The notes under the pieces are model-generated. The model was given only the letters and a program-made list of their open reading frames with translations, did no database searches and was not told where the DNA came from. A stretch of DNA of 64,000 nucleotides from Sinorhizobium medicae (GTDB taxonomy: Bacteria > Pseudomonadota > Alphaproteobacteria > Rhizobiales > Rhizobiaceae). The translations under genes and the position numbers were made by a program. Below, piece by piece: positions 37,165 through 46,644 of the stretch; position 1 is the stretch's first letter, and every line of letters begins with the position of its first letter. The stretch lies in NCBI RefSeq assembly GCF_007827695.1, contig NZ_VITA01000011.1, positions 150,157-214,156 of the forward strand, given 5' to 3'.

Positions 37165-37860
37165 TCAAGACGCCTTAAGCGTGCGCGCTCCCTCAGGACC
37201 GGCAATGATCGCCATCGACGCCATTTCTATGAAAAGCCCGTGCTCAACGACCCCCGGGATGGCATTCAGCTCTACCGCGAGCGCATCTGCATCAGGAATA
37301 CGGCCAAAAGATGCATCGAGAATCAGGTGTCCGCCATCGGTCATGAAGGGTCCGTCGCCCGATGCGCGCACGACGATGTCCCCCGTCAAACCCAGACGCG
37401 AAGCAACCTTCTCGATTGCGAGCCGCGTGGCGAGCTGGCCGAAAGGATTGACCTCTATCGGCAGCTTGAAGGCGCCAAGGACGTCCACGACCTTTGTTTC
37501 GTCGGCGATGACGATCATCCGCGCCGAAGCGCTCGCGACAATCTTCTCCCTCAGCAACGCACCACCGCCGCCCTTGATCAGGCGCAGTTTTCCGTCGACT
37601 TCGTCGGCTCCGTCGATGGTCAGGTCCAGTTCCGGCAGTTCGTCGAGCGACTTGAGAGGCACACCGAGCTCGAGGCAGAGGCGCGCCGTCCGCTCGGACG
37701 TCGGGACGCCGGAGATCTGAAAGCCGGAGGCCACCTTCTCCGCCAGGACCCTGACAAACTCTTCTGCAGTCGAGCCAGTGCCGATTCCGAGCCGCATACC
37801 GTTTTCGACATGTTCAAGCGCCGCTTCGGCAGCCTTGATCTTCATTTGGCGGGCGTCCAT
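37165..37860 (-). CDS. rpiA: Ribose-5-phosphate isomerase A
   Basis: The 231-residue protein interconverts ribose 5-phosphate and ribulose 5-phosphate in the pentose phosphate pathway. Family motifs are [12 protein letters not shown] near residue 26, DGADEVD near 83 with the catalytic acids, and [14 protein letters not shown] near 96. Length and order match RpiA. An internal ATG at 37845 is a less likely start. It is divergent from gph. Confidence 0.97.
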   Translation of the reverse strand: MDARQMKIKAAEAALEHVENGMRLGIGTGSTAEEFVRVLAEKVASGFQISGVPTSERTARLCLELGVPLKSLDELPELDLTIDGADEVDGKLRLIKGGGGALLREKIVASASARMIVIADETKVVDVLGAFKLPIEVNPFGQLATRLAIEKVASRLGLTGDIVVRASGDGPFMTDGGHLILDASFGRIPDADALAVELNAIPGVVEHGLFIEMASMAIIAGPEGARTLKAS

Positions 37861-38066
37861 GCGCCATTCGCTCCTTCTCGACCACGTCGGGCGGGGCGCC
37901 GGCCTCAGCCGTCACCTTCCCATTCCGCTGAGACACTTACACGCCCGCTGCGGCAAACAAAAGTCAAAATACACGGCCTGCATTGGATTCCGGCAGCCCT
38001 ACGACCTAGGTCGCCATTGCATTCCGCGCCCGGTTCGCCTACCCGAACGGAGATGTTTTTCGCAGA

Positions 38067-38762
38067 ATGAGGTTGCCGGTGTCCTTGCCCCTAGTCGTCT
38101 TCGATCTCGACGGTACGCTCGTCGACACAGCGCCCGACCTCGTCGCCAGCTTGAACCATGCCGTGACGCAGGTTGGCCTCGAGCCAGTGACCTACGCGGA
38201 TCTCACGCATCTGGTCGGCCACGGCGCACGGGCGATGATCGAAAGGACTTTCGCACTCCGCGGCAGGACGATCGCCGAAGACGAACTGACCCGGCAGATG
38301 AACGTGTTCGTCGAGTTCTATCATGGATCGATGCCGGGCGAATCCCTGCCCTACCCCGGTCTCGTCGAGGCCCTCGACCGCCTGCAGGATGCGGGCATGA
38401 AACTTGCCGTCTGCACCAACAAGCCGGAAATGCTGGCAAAACGCCTTCTGGAGGGGCTTGGACTCCTCGACCGCTTTGCGGCGATATCCGGTGGCGATAC
38501 CTTCTCCGTTCGCAAACCGCATGCCGACCACCTGTTGTCGACGGTCGCGAATGCCCGTGGCCTGCCCGAGCGGGCGGTGATGGTGGGCGACAGCCTCAAC
38601 GACATCCTGGTCGCCCGAAATGCCGCAGTTCCTTCGATCGTCGTGCCGTTCGGCTATTCCGACGTGCCGATCGAAAGCCTCCTTCCCGACCGCATCATCG
38701 GTCATTTCGACGAACTGACGCCGGATCTGGTCGAGGCAGTGCTCTCGCGCAAGCCGAAATGA
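38067..38762 (+). CDS. gph: Phosphoglycolate phosphatase, HAD family
   Basis: The 231-residue HAD hydrolase shows motif I FDLDGTLVDTAPDL near residue 12, motif II in AVCTNKPE near 112, and motif IV MVGDSLNDILVARNA near 170. The helical cap between is of the C1 type. Phosphoglycolate phosphatases remove 2-phosphoglycolate from DNA repair or oxygenase side reactions. Assignment to gph and not to another HAD phosphatase rests on length and overall pattern. It sits divergent from rpiA. Confidence 0.85.
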   Translation: MRLPVSLPLVVFDLDGTLVDTAPDLVASLNHAVTQVGLEPVTYADLTHLVGHGARAMIERTFALRGRTIAEDELTRQMNVFVEFYHGSMPGESLPYPGLVEALDRLQDAGMKLAVCTNKPEMLAKRLLEGLGLLDRFAAISGGDTFSVRKPHADHLLSTVANARGLPERAVMVGDSLNDILVARNAAVPSIVVPFGYSDVPIESLLPDRIIGHFDELTPDLVEAVLSRKPK

Positions 38763-38795
38763 TACGTGCCCGCAGTTTAGAAGGGCCCGCTTTCC

Positions 38796-40691
38796 TCACC
38801 CTTCCGCGTGCCGCGCCTTGCGCGTCGCCTCGAAGGCGCGGTTCACGTACATGTCGCGCTCGTAAACGTCATTGAAATACTCGACGGTTCCGTCCTTGTT
38901 CGGCCAGGCGGTGAAGTAGGAGACATAGACCGGGACCTTGGCGGATACCGGGAGTGCCTTGTTGCGACCGCCGGATATCTCTTCGCCGACCTCGTCGACG
39001 CTCACGCCAAGTACGGCCGCCGCCATGCGGCGCGGGTCGGCGAGGCGCACGCAGCCATGGCTGAGAGCCCGCTGATCGCGCTTGAAAAAGCTCTTCGACG
39101 GCGTATCGTGCATGTAGATCGCGTGGGCGTTGGGGAATAGAATCTTGAGTTCACCCAATGCATTGTCGCTACTCGGCGGTTGGCGCACCGCGATGGAGTT
39201 CGTCGAGCCGTACCAGTTCACAGCGGTCGAAGAAACGACCCGGCCACCGACTTCCACCTGGTAGCCCATGCGGTCAAGGTAACCGGGGTCGCTTCTGAGC
39301 TTCGGCAGCATCTCATTGACGATGATCGACTGCGGAACGCCCCAATATGGATTGACTTCGACCGTCTGAATCTCGTCCTGGAAGAAGTAGGTCTGATTGG
39401 CCTTGGAGCCGACGACGACACGCATGGAGAACTGCTCGGCGCCCTGCTCCGTATAGGAGGCGGTGAAGGCCGGCTGGTTGATGAAGACATAGCGGTCGCC
39501 GAGCCCGTCGGGCAACCAGCGCGCCTGCTCCATCGCGATTTCGATTTTTCTGATCTTCTCCCCGATCGTGTCACCGCCGGTGATAGCGCGTATCGACGCC
39601 TGGCCGACAATGCCGTCCGCCTTGAGGCCATGTTCCTTCTGGAAGGCTTCGACGACAGGCACAAGCTCGGGCGTGTAATCCGGCGTCCCGCCATAGGCGG
39701 CGAGCACGACTGCATGCTCCGTCTTCAGCGCATCCGAGGCTTTAAGCTTGATCCCGGCGATCACATTGGCGAGTTCCGGATTGCTCTCGCCGGGCTTCAA
39801 CAGCGTCCCCGGTGCGATCTCGACCCGAGGCGTCGCTTCGACCTGGGTCCGAAGTCGTTCGAGTTCCTGCCTCAATGCCTCGAACTGAGCGCTCTTGGGA
39901 TTCCGGCTTTCGATGAGCGCGGCAACGTCACCGGATGCCTCGATCTTCTCCAGAAAGGCAAGAAGATCGACGCTCTTCCGTTTGAAGTCGTGATAGCCGG
40001 AAATCCGGTTCGGATCGATCCGGCCGCGCACCGTGTCCTGAACATAGGTGAGCATGGCTGCGGACAACGCGATCTCGAACCGCACCAGATCCTTTTCGCG
40101 GGCGATCATGTCGCCGCGATCGAAATCCTCCGGCGGGACAGCGACGGCATAATCGCGCGGGTCCAGGCCGACCTTCGCGGCGGCGGACAGGGCAGCAAGC
40201 GCCGCCTTGGCGCGGCCGTTGACGCCCACGCCATCGATCCAGAGGAAATCAGTTCGTGTGCCGTAGAAGGTCTCGATCGCTTTTGCGACCTCGCCCGGGG
40301 CGCGCACATCGATCTGCGGCAGAAACTGGCGCACCTCGGAAAGCGGCGTACGCACCATCGGCGGCAGCGCTCCGTTGGCCACCGAGCCGGTGACCACGGG
40401 ATCGAGCAACCGGTCCGTTGCAATCCGGCGGAGCGCATCCGCCTTATAGGTGTAGTACCGAGGACCGGTGATGCGCGGCGGCTTTGCTGCCCTCTGCTCC
40501 AATTGTTGCGGAGCAAACATATCCACGCCCGGACGCTGCTGGCGGGGCTGCACCTGTTCCTGCACGTCGCGCTTCTTGCCTCCGCGGATGAAGTCCATGA
40601 AGGTGAGCGCGGACGCCGGCTGCACATCCATGGCTGCAACCGCACACCCGCTCATGAGCGCGACAACCGCCGCCGACTTGATAACTCTCAT
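38796..40691 (-). CDS. L,D-transpeptidase with peptidoglycan-binding domain (YcbB-like)
   Basis: From ATG 40691 the protein has 631 residues. An N-terminal hydrophobic segment (MSGCAVAAM...PASALTF) is a signal peptide; the Cys near residue 16 might instead be a lipidation site. A YcbB-type domain follows, a peptidoglycan-binding domain lies near 340-390 (VEAFQKEHGLKADGIVGQAS), and the YkuD catalytic domain near 420-570 contains HDTPSKSFF and the active-site SHGCVRL. Such enzymes form 3-3 crosslinks or attach proteins to murein. Rhizobia rely strongly on L,D-crosslinks. Confidence 0.93.
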   Translation of the reverse strand: MRVIKSAAVVALMSGCAVAAMDVQPASALTFMDFIRGGKKRDVQEQVQPRQQRPGVDMFAPQQLEQRAAKPPRITGPRYYTYKADALRRIATDRLLDPVVTGSVANGALPPMVRTPLSEVRQFLPQIDVRAPGEVAKAIETFYGTRTDFLWIDGVGVNGRAKAALAALSAAAKVGLDPRDYAVAVPPEDFDRGDMIAREKDLVRFEIALSAAMLTYVQDTVRGRIDPNRISGYHDFKRKSVDLLAFLEKIEASGDVAALIESRNPKSAQFEALRQELERLRTQVEATPRVEIAPGTLLKPGESNPELANVIAGIKLKASDALKTEHAVVLAAYGGTPDYTPELVPVVEAFQKEHGLKADGIVGQASIRAITGGDTIGEKIRKIEIAMEQARWLPDGLGDRYVFINQPAFTASYTEQGAEQFSMRVVVGSKANQTYFFQDEIQTVEVNPYWGVPQSIIVNEMLPKLRSDPGYLDRMGYQVEVGGRVVSSTAVNWYGSTNSIAVRQPPSSDNALGELKILFPNAHAIYMHDTPSKSFFKRDQRALSHGCVRLADPRRMAAAVLGVSVDEVGEEISGGRNKALPVSAKVPVYVSYFTAWPNKDGTVEYFNDVYERDMYVNRAFEATRKARHAEG

Positions 40692-41187
40692 AAATACAAA
40701 CGTCCCCGTATTGCTTGCCGCCGAATGCAGCCGCCGCCAGATTCTCGCCACGCCCTCGTGCACCGAGAGTTATAGAAAAGGATGGTGAATGAAAAGGAAA
40801 CGAAACCTCCCGAATCGCCATCCCCTGCGTCGCCGCGTCCCGTTTTCGGCCGGTCCCCTGCGTCTAAAAATCTGATTTGCATCTACTTTGGCCTCTCGAA
40901 TGCAGCGCAGATGTTTCCTGCGGCACAAGGAGGATTCGCAAGGGAAGATTGTGAATGTGACGGAAAGGTCACATCTTCGGAAGCCGGAAACCCAAAGCAG
41001 CCATAGCGAGAGGCCGCTGACCGCGCTGGCAATTCAAACGATTGTAGAGGCATCCAAGCGCCCGCGGCCTCTTTACAAGGCGTCATGGCCGGGGCAGAGA
41101 AATTCCCGGCAGCGGGGAGGAAAACCGGCCATGGAACCGGCTCCCCGCCTCGGCTTCATGAACCGCATGATGAAAGCAGGTATCACG
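40692..41187. other. Divergent intergenic region upstream of fumC
   Basis: These 496 bp separate the L,D-transpeptidase from fumC and contain both promoters. I see two inverted repeats: ATGTGAC and GTCACAT with a 6-bp gap (40955-40974), and GCGGGGAG/CTCCCCGC in the fumC leader (41116-41148). A 100-codon open extension upstream of fumC has no family resemblance. No gene is supported. Confidence 0.5.
40955..40974. promoter_or_regulatory. Inverted repeat in the fumC upstream region
   Basis: ATGTGAC-GGAAAG-GTCACAT has perfect 7-bp arms. TGTGA and TCACA are 8 bp apart, not the 6 of the enteric CRP box, so the protein that binds it, if any, is unknown. Confidence 0.4.
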
Positions 41188-42579
41188 ATGACATCGACCC
41201 GCACGGAAACTGATACGTTCGGCCCCATCGAGGTGGCGAGCGATCGTTATTGGGGCGCCCAGGCTCAGCGATCCCTTGGCAATTTCAAAATCGGCTGGGA
41301 GAAACAGCCCCTGGCAGTCGTGCGTGCCCTCGGCATCGTCAAACAGGCGGCTGCTCGCGCCAATATGGCGCTCGGTCGCCTCGATCCAACGATCGGCGAC
41401 GCTATCGTCAAGGCCGCACAGGAAGTCATCGACGGCAAACTCGACGACCATTTCCCCCTCGTCGTCTGGCAGACGGGCTCCGGCACCCAATCGAACATGA
41501 ATGCGAACGAGGTCATCTCCAATCGGGCCATTGAGCTGCTCGGCGGGGTCATGGGCTCGAAAAAGCCGGTTCATCCGAACGACCACGTCAATATGAGCCA
41601 GTCCTCGAACGACACCTATCCGACGGCTATGCACATCGCCTGCGCGGAGCGCGTGATTCACGATCTGCTGCCCGCCCTCAAGCATCTGCATAAGGCGCTC
41701 GAAGAAAAGGTGAAGGCCTTCCAGTCCATCATCAAAATCGGACGTACCCACACGCAGGACGCGACGCCTCTAACGCTCGGGCAGGAGTTTTCCGGCTATG
41801 CGGCACAGGTCGCCTCCTCGATCAAGCGGATCGAGATGACGCTTCCCGGCCTTTGCGAACTCGCCCAAGGCGGCACGGCCGTCGGCACAGGGCTTAACGC
41901 ACCCGTCGGCTTTGCAGAGAAGGTTGCGGAGCAAATCGCCAGCATCACCGGCATCGGCTTCACCTCCGCACCGAACAAGTTCGAAGCGCTGGCCGCTCAC
42001 GACTCGATGGTCTTCAGCCACGGCGCCATCAATGCCACTGCCGCCGCGCTCTTCAAAATAGCCAACGACATCCGCTTTCTCGGCTCCGGCCCCCGCTCCG
42101 GTCTCGGCGAGCTCTCGCTTCCGGAAAACGAGCCGGGTTCGTCGATCATGCCGGGCAAAGTGAACCCCACGCAATGCGAGGCGTTGACGCAGGTCTGCGT
42201 CCAGGTCTTCGGTAACCACGCGTCCCTCACCTTCGCCGGCAGCCAGGGCCATTTCGAACTCAACGTCTATAATCCTCTGATGGCCTACAATTATCTGCAA
42301 TCGGTGCAGCTGCTCGCGGATGCGGCCGTGTCCTTCACCGACAATTGCGTCGTCGGGATCGAGGCGCGCGAAGACAACATCAAGGCGGCACTCGACCGTT
42401 CGCTCATGCTGGTGACTGCGCTCGCACCGAAGATCGGCTACGACAACGCGGCCAAGATCGCCAAGACCGCGCACAAGAACGGCACGACATTGCGCCAGGA
42501 GGCAGTCGGCGGTGGGTACGTCACGGACGAGGAATTCGATGCCGTGGTGCGTCCGGAAACCATGATCGGACCGGCCTGA
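41188..42579 (+). CDS. fumC: Class II fumarate hydratase
   Basis: The 463-residue protein interconverts fumarate and malate in the TCA cycle. Family landmarks are [14 protein letters not shown] near residue 98, [13 protein letters not shown] near 138, and the signature [13 protein letters not shown] near 317. Start ATG 41188 has AGCAGG seven bases upstream. Class II enzymes lack iron-sulfur clusters, so they tolerate oxygen. It is monocistronic, convergent with the flavoprotein gene. Confidence 0.97.
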   Translation: MTSTRTETDTFGPIEVASDRYWGAQAQRSLGNFKIGWEKQPLAVVRALGIVKQAAARANMALGRLDPTIGDAIVKAAQEVIDGKLDDHFPLVVWQTGSGTQSNMNANEVISNRAIELLGGVMGSKKPVHPNDHVNMSQSSNDTYPTAMHIACAERVIHDLLPALKHLHKALEEKVKAFQSIIKIGRTHTQDATPLTLGQEFSGYAAQVASSIKRIEMTLPGLCELAQGGTAVGTGLNAPVGFAEKVAEQIASITGIGFTSAPNKFEALAAHDSMVFSHGAINATAAALFKIANDIRFLGSGPRSGLGELSLPENEPGSSIMPGKVNPTQCEALTQVCVQVFGNHASLTFAGSQGHFELNVYNPLMAYNYLQSVQLLADAAVSFTDNCVVGIEAREDNIKAALDRSLMLVTALAPKIGYDNAAKIAKTAHKNGTTLRQEAVGGGYVTDEEFDAVVRPETMIGPA

Positions 42580-42624
42580 CAGACCACAGGCGGCCGCGGC
42601 TGGGCATATGGCCGCCGCGGCCGC

Positions 42625-43233
42625 CTACCACATCGTCTTCACCGCGCGGCCGGCCCACTCCCGATCGTAGCTTTCCTTGTCGAAATCCGCCTTGGCAGCC
42701 TTCAGCAGCGCGCCCGGCGTCGGAAGCGAAGCGGAGCCGACGAACCGCTCCGCATTCCAGAGCTGCGACCGGATCAGAGCCCGCGCACACTGGAAATAGA
42801 CCTCTCCGATCGTCACCACGACGACGCTGCGCGGGTGCTTGCCGTCAACCTCGAAAGAATCGGTCAAGGCCTGGTCGATGCTCACGACGGCCGTGCCGTT
42901 GATGCGGATGGTCGTATTCGATCCGGGCACGAGAAACAGCAATGCCACCCTCGGATCCCGTACGATATTGGCAAGGGAATCGACCCGATTGTTGCCTCGC
43001 CAATCCGGCATCAGCACGGTCTTGTCGTCGGCGACACGGACGACGCATCGGTCATCGCCGCGCGGCGAACAATCCAAACCCTCCGGGCCGACCGTCGCGA
43101 GCGCCGCAAAGGGCGACGCTTCGATCATCTGCCGGTATTCGGCCGTCAGCGAATCCGTCACCTTGACGATCGAGGCCTCGCTCGTCCCGCCATAAAGTGC
43201 CTGCAATTCCTCGACCGTTGCGATAATCGTCAT
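42625..43233 (-). CDS. Pyridoxamine-phosphate-oxidase-like FMN flavoprotein
   Basis: The 202-residue protein starts at ATG 43233, six bases after GGAGGG. The split-barrel fold of PPOX-type flavoproteins is seen in ASPFAALATVGPEGLDCSPRGD near residue 38, DWRGNNRVDSLANIV near 80, and VALLFLVPGSNTTIRINGTA near 98 (parts quoted). The family binds FMN or F420 and has diverse reactions. It resembles the MSMEG_1061-like group. No vitamin B6 gene is near. Confidence 0.85.
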   Translation of the reverse strand: MTIIATVEELQALYGGTSEASIVKVTDSLTAEYRQMIEASPFAALATVGPEGLDCSPRGDDRCVVRVADDKTVLMPDWRGNNRVDSLANIVRDPRVALLFLVPGSNTTIRINGTAVVSIDQALTDSFEVDGKHPRSVVVVTIGEVYFQCARALIRSQLWNAERFVGSASLPTPGALLKAAKADFDKESYDREWAGRAVKTMW

Positions 43234-43326
43234 TTTCATCCCTCCTGCCAATGACGCCGCCGCTACGCCCAAGCGTCATTTCTACGCGCACGTGTCGAGG
43301 AATAGCATGACGGTCTGATGACGCCA

Positions 43327-44244
43327 TCAGGCGATTTTTGACATGGGAATCGCTTTCCCCTCCTCCCGGAGAAAATCGGCGACCCTCTCGACAACCGCAG
43401 CGGCGGAGACAATGCGGCGATGCCCCAGACCGTTCGCCCAGTGCAGTTCCACGTTGGAGCCTGCGGCCGCATAGCGGCGCGCATGATCGGCAGGAACTTC
43501 CTTATCCTCCTCGGCATGGATGACCAGGACCGGCTTGCGGACCGCCGCGAGAATGCGTGCTGCATCAAATCCGTCGATGCGCCGTCCGGAGAGCCGCTCC
43601 ACCATGCCCTCGAAAGCCGCCTGAGCCTTCGGCTTGAGCCCGAGTGCCCGGCCGAAACCCTTGAAGAGCCAAGTCATTTCGCTCGGAGCGCCGATTAGCA
43701 CCAGCTTCCCCGAAACGCGCGCAGGCACATCGCAAAGAACCGCCCCTGCCGCGCAGGCAAGGCTTGCGCCGCCGAATGAATGACCGATAGCGGCATCGAA
43801 GCCGTCGAAGTGGCGCCAGGCCGCATCGATTGCCCGGACCGCCTGCGGCATGGTCAATGTTCGGCCGGGCGACGCTCCATGGCCGGGCAGGTCGAGCGCG
43901 ACGACCTCCGCGCCCGAGGAGAGCAGGCGATCGATCAAGGTCGCCAGATATTCGCTTCGCGAACCCCAACCATGCACGAGCAGTATCCGCTGATGGCGGG
44001 GACCCGAACGTCGTTCGAAATGGCGAGCGGCGACCCAGCCGCCTCCAAAGGACAAAGTCACCTTCCGCGATCCCTGCATGACGGGCGCTGCCGCCTCGAG
44101 CAGAGCCGTCTCCTTGGCGCTTTTCGGCTTACGGCCCGGGGTGCGGCAGAATATCCAGAATGCGGCCTCGCCCGCCTTTTCAGCCGAGACCGCGGCGACG
44201 GCCTTTAACGATAGACGGATGACCTTGATCGCAAAGGATGCCAT
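43327..44244 (-). CDS. Alpha/beta hydrolase
   Basis: The 305-residue protein has the alpha/beta-hydrolase core: an oxyanion stretch LLVHGWGSRSEY near residue 88, nucleophile GHSFGG near 154, an acid in VIHAEEDKEVP near 250, and histidine in NGLGHRRI near 277. The first 60 residues form a hydrophobic-basic tail that might bind membranes. It is divergent from a MarR regulator with paired operators between, so I infer that MarR represses it and that a small hydrophobic ligand relieves this. The substrate is unknown. Confidence 0.88.
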   Translation of the reverse strand: MASFAIKVIRLSLKAVAAVSAEKAGEAAFWIFCRTPGRKPKSAKETALLEAAAPVMQGSRKVTLSFGGGWVAARHFERRSGPRHQRILLVHGWGSRSEYLATLIDRLLSSGAEVVALDLPGHGASPGRTLTMPQAVRAIDAAWRHFDGFDAAIGHSFGGASLACAAGAVLCDVPARVSGKLVLIGAPSEMTWLFKGFGRALGLKPKAQAAFEGMVERLSGRRIDGFDAARILAAVRKPVLVIHAEEDKEVPADHARRYAAAGSNVELHWANGLGHRRIVSAAAVVERVADFLREEGKAIPMSKIA

Positions 44245-44258
44245 AGTGGGGCCCTCTA

Positions 44259-44296
44259 ATGTTCAACACTGAACATATTTGTACAACGATGAACAA
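44259..44296. promoter_or_regulatory. Two MarR-type operators spaced 20 bp apart
   Basis: Operator 1 is ATGTTCA-ACAC-TGAACAT (44259-44276) with perfect 7-bp arms. Operator 2 is TTGTACA-ACGA-TGAACAA (44279-44296) with one mismatch. Their centres are exactly 20 bp apart, two helical turns, so bound dimers would lie on the same face of the DNA. They lie between the divergent hydrolase and MarR genes. Confidence 0.75.
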
Positions 44297-44780
44297 AATG
44301 CAAGTGCCCATCGAAAACCACCACTTCCCCTGGGATCATCCGCGTTTTCGCAGTTGGATCGCCGTCGCCCGCGCCTGCCAGCTGATGCAGCAGTCGTTGT
44401 CGCGGCGGCTGACGCATCTCGACATCAAGCCGCCTCACCTCGATATTCTGGTCAATCTCTATCGGTTCGACGGCATCACGCAGCAGGAACTTGCGCGCAA
44501 GCTGCTTGTCGGCCGCTCCAATATGAGCATGCTGCTGCCGCAGCTCGAAAAGCGTGGCCTCATCGAGCGACGGGGTGATGCCAGGGACAAGCGCGTGCTG
44601 CGTCTGTCGCTCACGCCCACGGGAAGGACCTTGACGGAGGAGGCGATGGAGATTCAAACGGCGCTCATCGAAAGTTCGCACGGCGGCACGCCGATCGAGG
44701 ACTGCGTCAAGGTCGCAGAGGCGATGGAGCAAATCATCGCCACCCTGCTCAAAGAGGACGACTTGCCGGCCGGAGGCTGA
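44289..44780 (+). CDS. MarR-family transcription regulator
   Basis: From ATG 44289 the protein has 163 residues. The winged helix is near residues 48-110 (PHLDILVNLYRFDGITQQELARKLLVGRSNMSMLLPQLEKRGLIERR, of which the core LLVGRSNMSMLLPQLEKRG is the recognition part). MarR dimers bind inverted repeats and let go when a small phenolic or oxidant binds. An ATG at 44259 would overlap operator 1, and an ATG at 44298 is also possible. No good ribosome-binding site is visible, so translation may be leaderless. Paired operators immediately upstream imply autoregulation. Confidence 0.88.
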   Translation: MNKMQVPIENHHFPWDHPRFRSWIAVARACQLMQQSLSRRLTHLDIKPPHLDILVNLYRFDGITQQELARKLLVGRSNMSMLLPQLEKRGLIERRGDARDKRVLRLSLTPTGRTLTEEAMEIQTALIESSHGGTPIEDCVKVAEAMEQIIATLLKEDDLPAGG

Positions 44781-44822
44781 ACTGGGGCTCCGGACCAGCC
44801 GTTCAGCCGGCGTGTGGAAGCG

Positions 44823-45197
44823 TCAGCGCGGCTTCTCGGCCTTGTCGCGCGACATGCCCTTCTCAGCGAGCTCCTGCTCATAGGCCTTGAAAAGCTCGCC
44901 GCCCCTCTCGCCGAGCTCACGCAGATAGGTCCAGGTGAAAATGCCGGTGTCGTGCGTATCGTCAAAGCCTATGCGCACCGCATAGTTCCCCGTTGGTTGG
45001 ACCGAGATGATCTGGACGTTGCGCTTTCCCGGGACGGTGAGCCGTTGACCAGGACCGTGCCCCTGCACCTCGGCCGAGGGCGAGAGGACGCGCAGGAGTT
45101 CCGCGGAAAGGTCGAATGAAGCGCCATCGTCGAAGCTGACGGACAGGCGTTGCCGATCCTTTGATACCCGCAGTTCGGTCGGCCAGAATTCGCTCAT
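44823..45197 (-). CDS. DUF971-family protein
   Basis: The 124-residue protein consists of a DUF971 (GBBH-like N-terminal) domain. The characteristic stretch is NYAVRIGFDDTHDTGIFTWTYL near residues 70-90, which in homologues precedes metal-binding residues. Such stand-alone proteins are common, are often near iron-sulfur or molybdenum genes, and have been linked to iron-sulfur cluster carriers; this link is by family only. It is divergent from moaA. Confidence 0.85.
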   Translation of the reverse strand: MSEFWPTELRVSKDRQRLSVSFDDGASFDLSAELLRVLSPSAEVQGHGPGQRLTVPGKRNVQIISVQPTGNYAVRIGFDDTHDTGIFTWTYLRELGERGGELFKAYEQELAEKGMSRDKAEKPR

Positions 45198-45355
45198 CGT
45201 TTTGCTCCATATTCGTCACCGCCCAAGTAAAGCAGAATTGAACGGGCGGAAATCGTCAAAGGACATGTTTCCAGATATTTGAAACAGTTTGCGACAGTCT
45301 GCGCCTTGACGCGACCCTTTTTGGCCACGACATTAAGAACGCAGGGAGACATGAC

Positions 45356-46405
45356 TTGAACACTGCCGCCATAGACCAGACGAACGCCAGATCCCTCGAC
45401 AGCACGACGGCTTCGATGGTCGATCCTTTCGGCCGCGCAGTCACTTATCTGCGTGTCTCGGTCACGGATCGCTGCGACTTCCGCTGCACCTATTGCATGG
45501 CAGAGCATATGACCTTCCTGCCGAAGAAGGATCTGCTGACGCTGGAAGAGCTCCACCGCCTCTGTTCGGCCTTCATCGCCAAGGGCGTGCGTAAGCTGCG
45601 GCTGACCGGTGGCGAGCCGCTGGTGCGCAAGAATATCATGTTCCTCATTCGCGAACTCGGCAAAGAGATCGAAGCTGGCCGGCTGGACGAACTGACACTC
45701 ACCACCAACGGTTCGCAGCTGTCGAAATTCGCAGCCGAACTGGTCGATTGCGGCGTGCGGCGGATCAATGTCTCGCTCGACACGCTTGATCCCGACAAGT
45801 TCCGCCAGATCACCCGCTGGGGCGAACTGACAAAGGTGCTCGAAGGTATAGATGCGGCGCTGGCGGCGGGATTGAAGGTAAAGATCAACGCGGTCGCCCT
45901 CAAGGACTTCAACGATGCCGAGATACCGGAACTGATGCGGTGGGCGCACGGTCGAGGCATGGACCTGACGCTCATCGAGACCATGCCGATGGGCGAAGTG
46001 GACGAGGACAGAACCGACCATTACCTGCCGCTCTCGGAAATGCGCAAACGGCTTGAAGCCGACTTCACGCTCAAGGACATCCCTTACCGTACCGGCGGCC
46101 CTGCCCGCTATGTGGACGTTCTGGAGACCGGCGGCAGGCTTGGGCTCATCACGCCGATGACGCACAACTTCTGCGAAAGCTGCAATCGGGTTCGCCTCAC
46201 CTGCACCGGCACGCTTTACATGTGTCTCGGCCAGAACGACGCTGCCGATCTACGTTCGGCATTGCGCGCCACCGAAGACGACGCCTATCTCGCACAGGTT
46301 ATCGACGACGCGATCAGCCGCAAGCCGAAGGGCCATGATTTCATCATCGACCGCGAACACAACCGCCCCGCCGTCGCCCGCCACATGAGCGTCACCGGGG
46401 GTTAA
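45356..46405 (+). CDS. moaA: GTP 3',8-cyclase MoaA (molybdenum cofactor synthesis)
   Basis: The 349-residue radical-SAM enzyme has its first [4Fe-4S] cluster in [11 protein letters not shown] (CX3CX2C) near residue 37 and the second in [13 protein letters not shown] near 275. It opens the Moco pathway by rearranging GTP. The chain ends in Gly-Gly (MSVTGG), needed for activity in this family. The start is a TTG at 45356 with GGGAG eight bases upstream; an ATG at 45416 is an alternative. The operon-like row moaA, EamA, mobA, mobB follows on the same strand. Confidence 0.95.
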   Translation: MNTAAIDQTNARSLDSTTASMVDPFGRAVTYLRVSVTDRCDFRCTYCMAEHMTFLPKKDLLTLEELHRLCSAFIAKGVRKLRLTGGEPLVRKNIMFLIRELGKEIEAGRLDELTLTTNGSQLSKFAAELVDCGVRRINVSLDTLDPDKFRQITRWGELTKVLEGIDAALAAGLKVKINAVALKDFNDAEIPELMRWAHGRGMDLTLIETMPMGEVDEDRTDHYLPLSEMRKRLEADFTLKDIPYRTGGPARYVDVLETGGRLGLITPMTHNFCESCNRVRLTCTGTLYMCLGQNDAADLRSALRATEDDAYLAQVIDDAISRKPKGHDFIIDREHNRPAVARHMSVTGG

Positions 46406-46644
46406 CGGCGGCAGTTTTTGCCCTCATCCGCCTCCCGGCATCATTTCCCCGCAGGCGGTGCGAGGAACGAGCGGCATGCTGCGCAGCGCGGCATGCGTGT
46501 TAATTCGACGCGCAAGGATCGCTGTAGATCTTTGATCTGCTGCATGTTTCTCGTTAAATCAGATAGGATTCAACGACCATGCAATAGAGATTCGCCAACG
46601 CCGGGAGGCCCTGCCGCTCGGCCAGAACATCACCAGGAAAAAGA

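Noticed and set aside
40955..40974. CRP-type operator upstream of fumC
   Set aside because: The TGTGA/TCACA half-sites are 8 bp apart, not 6, and the S. meliloti Clr consensus differs, so I list only an unassigned inverted repeat.
40888..41187. N-terminal extension of FumC
   Set aside because: The open 100 codons have no similarity to fumarases, contain hairpins, and the ATG at 41188 has a proper ribosome-binding site and gives the standard length.
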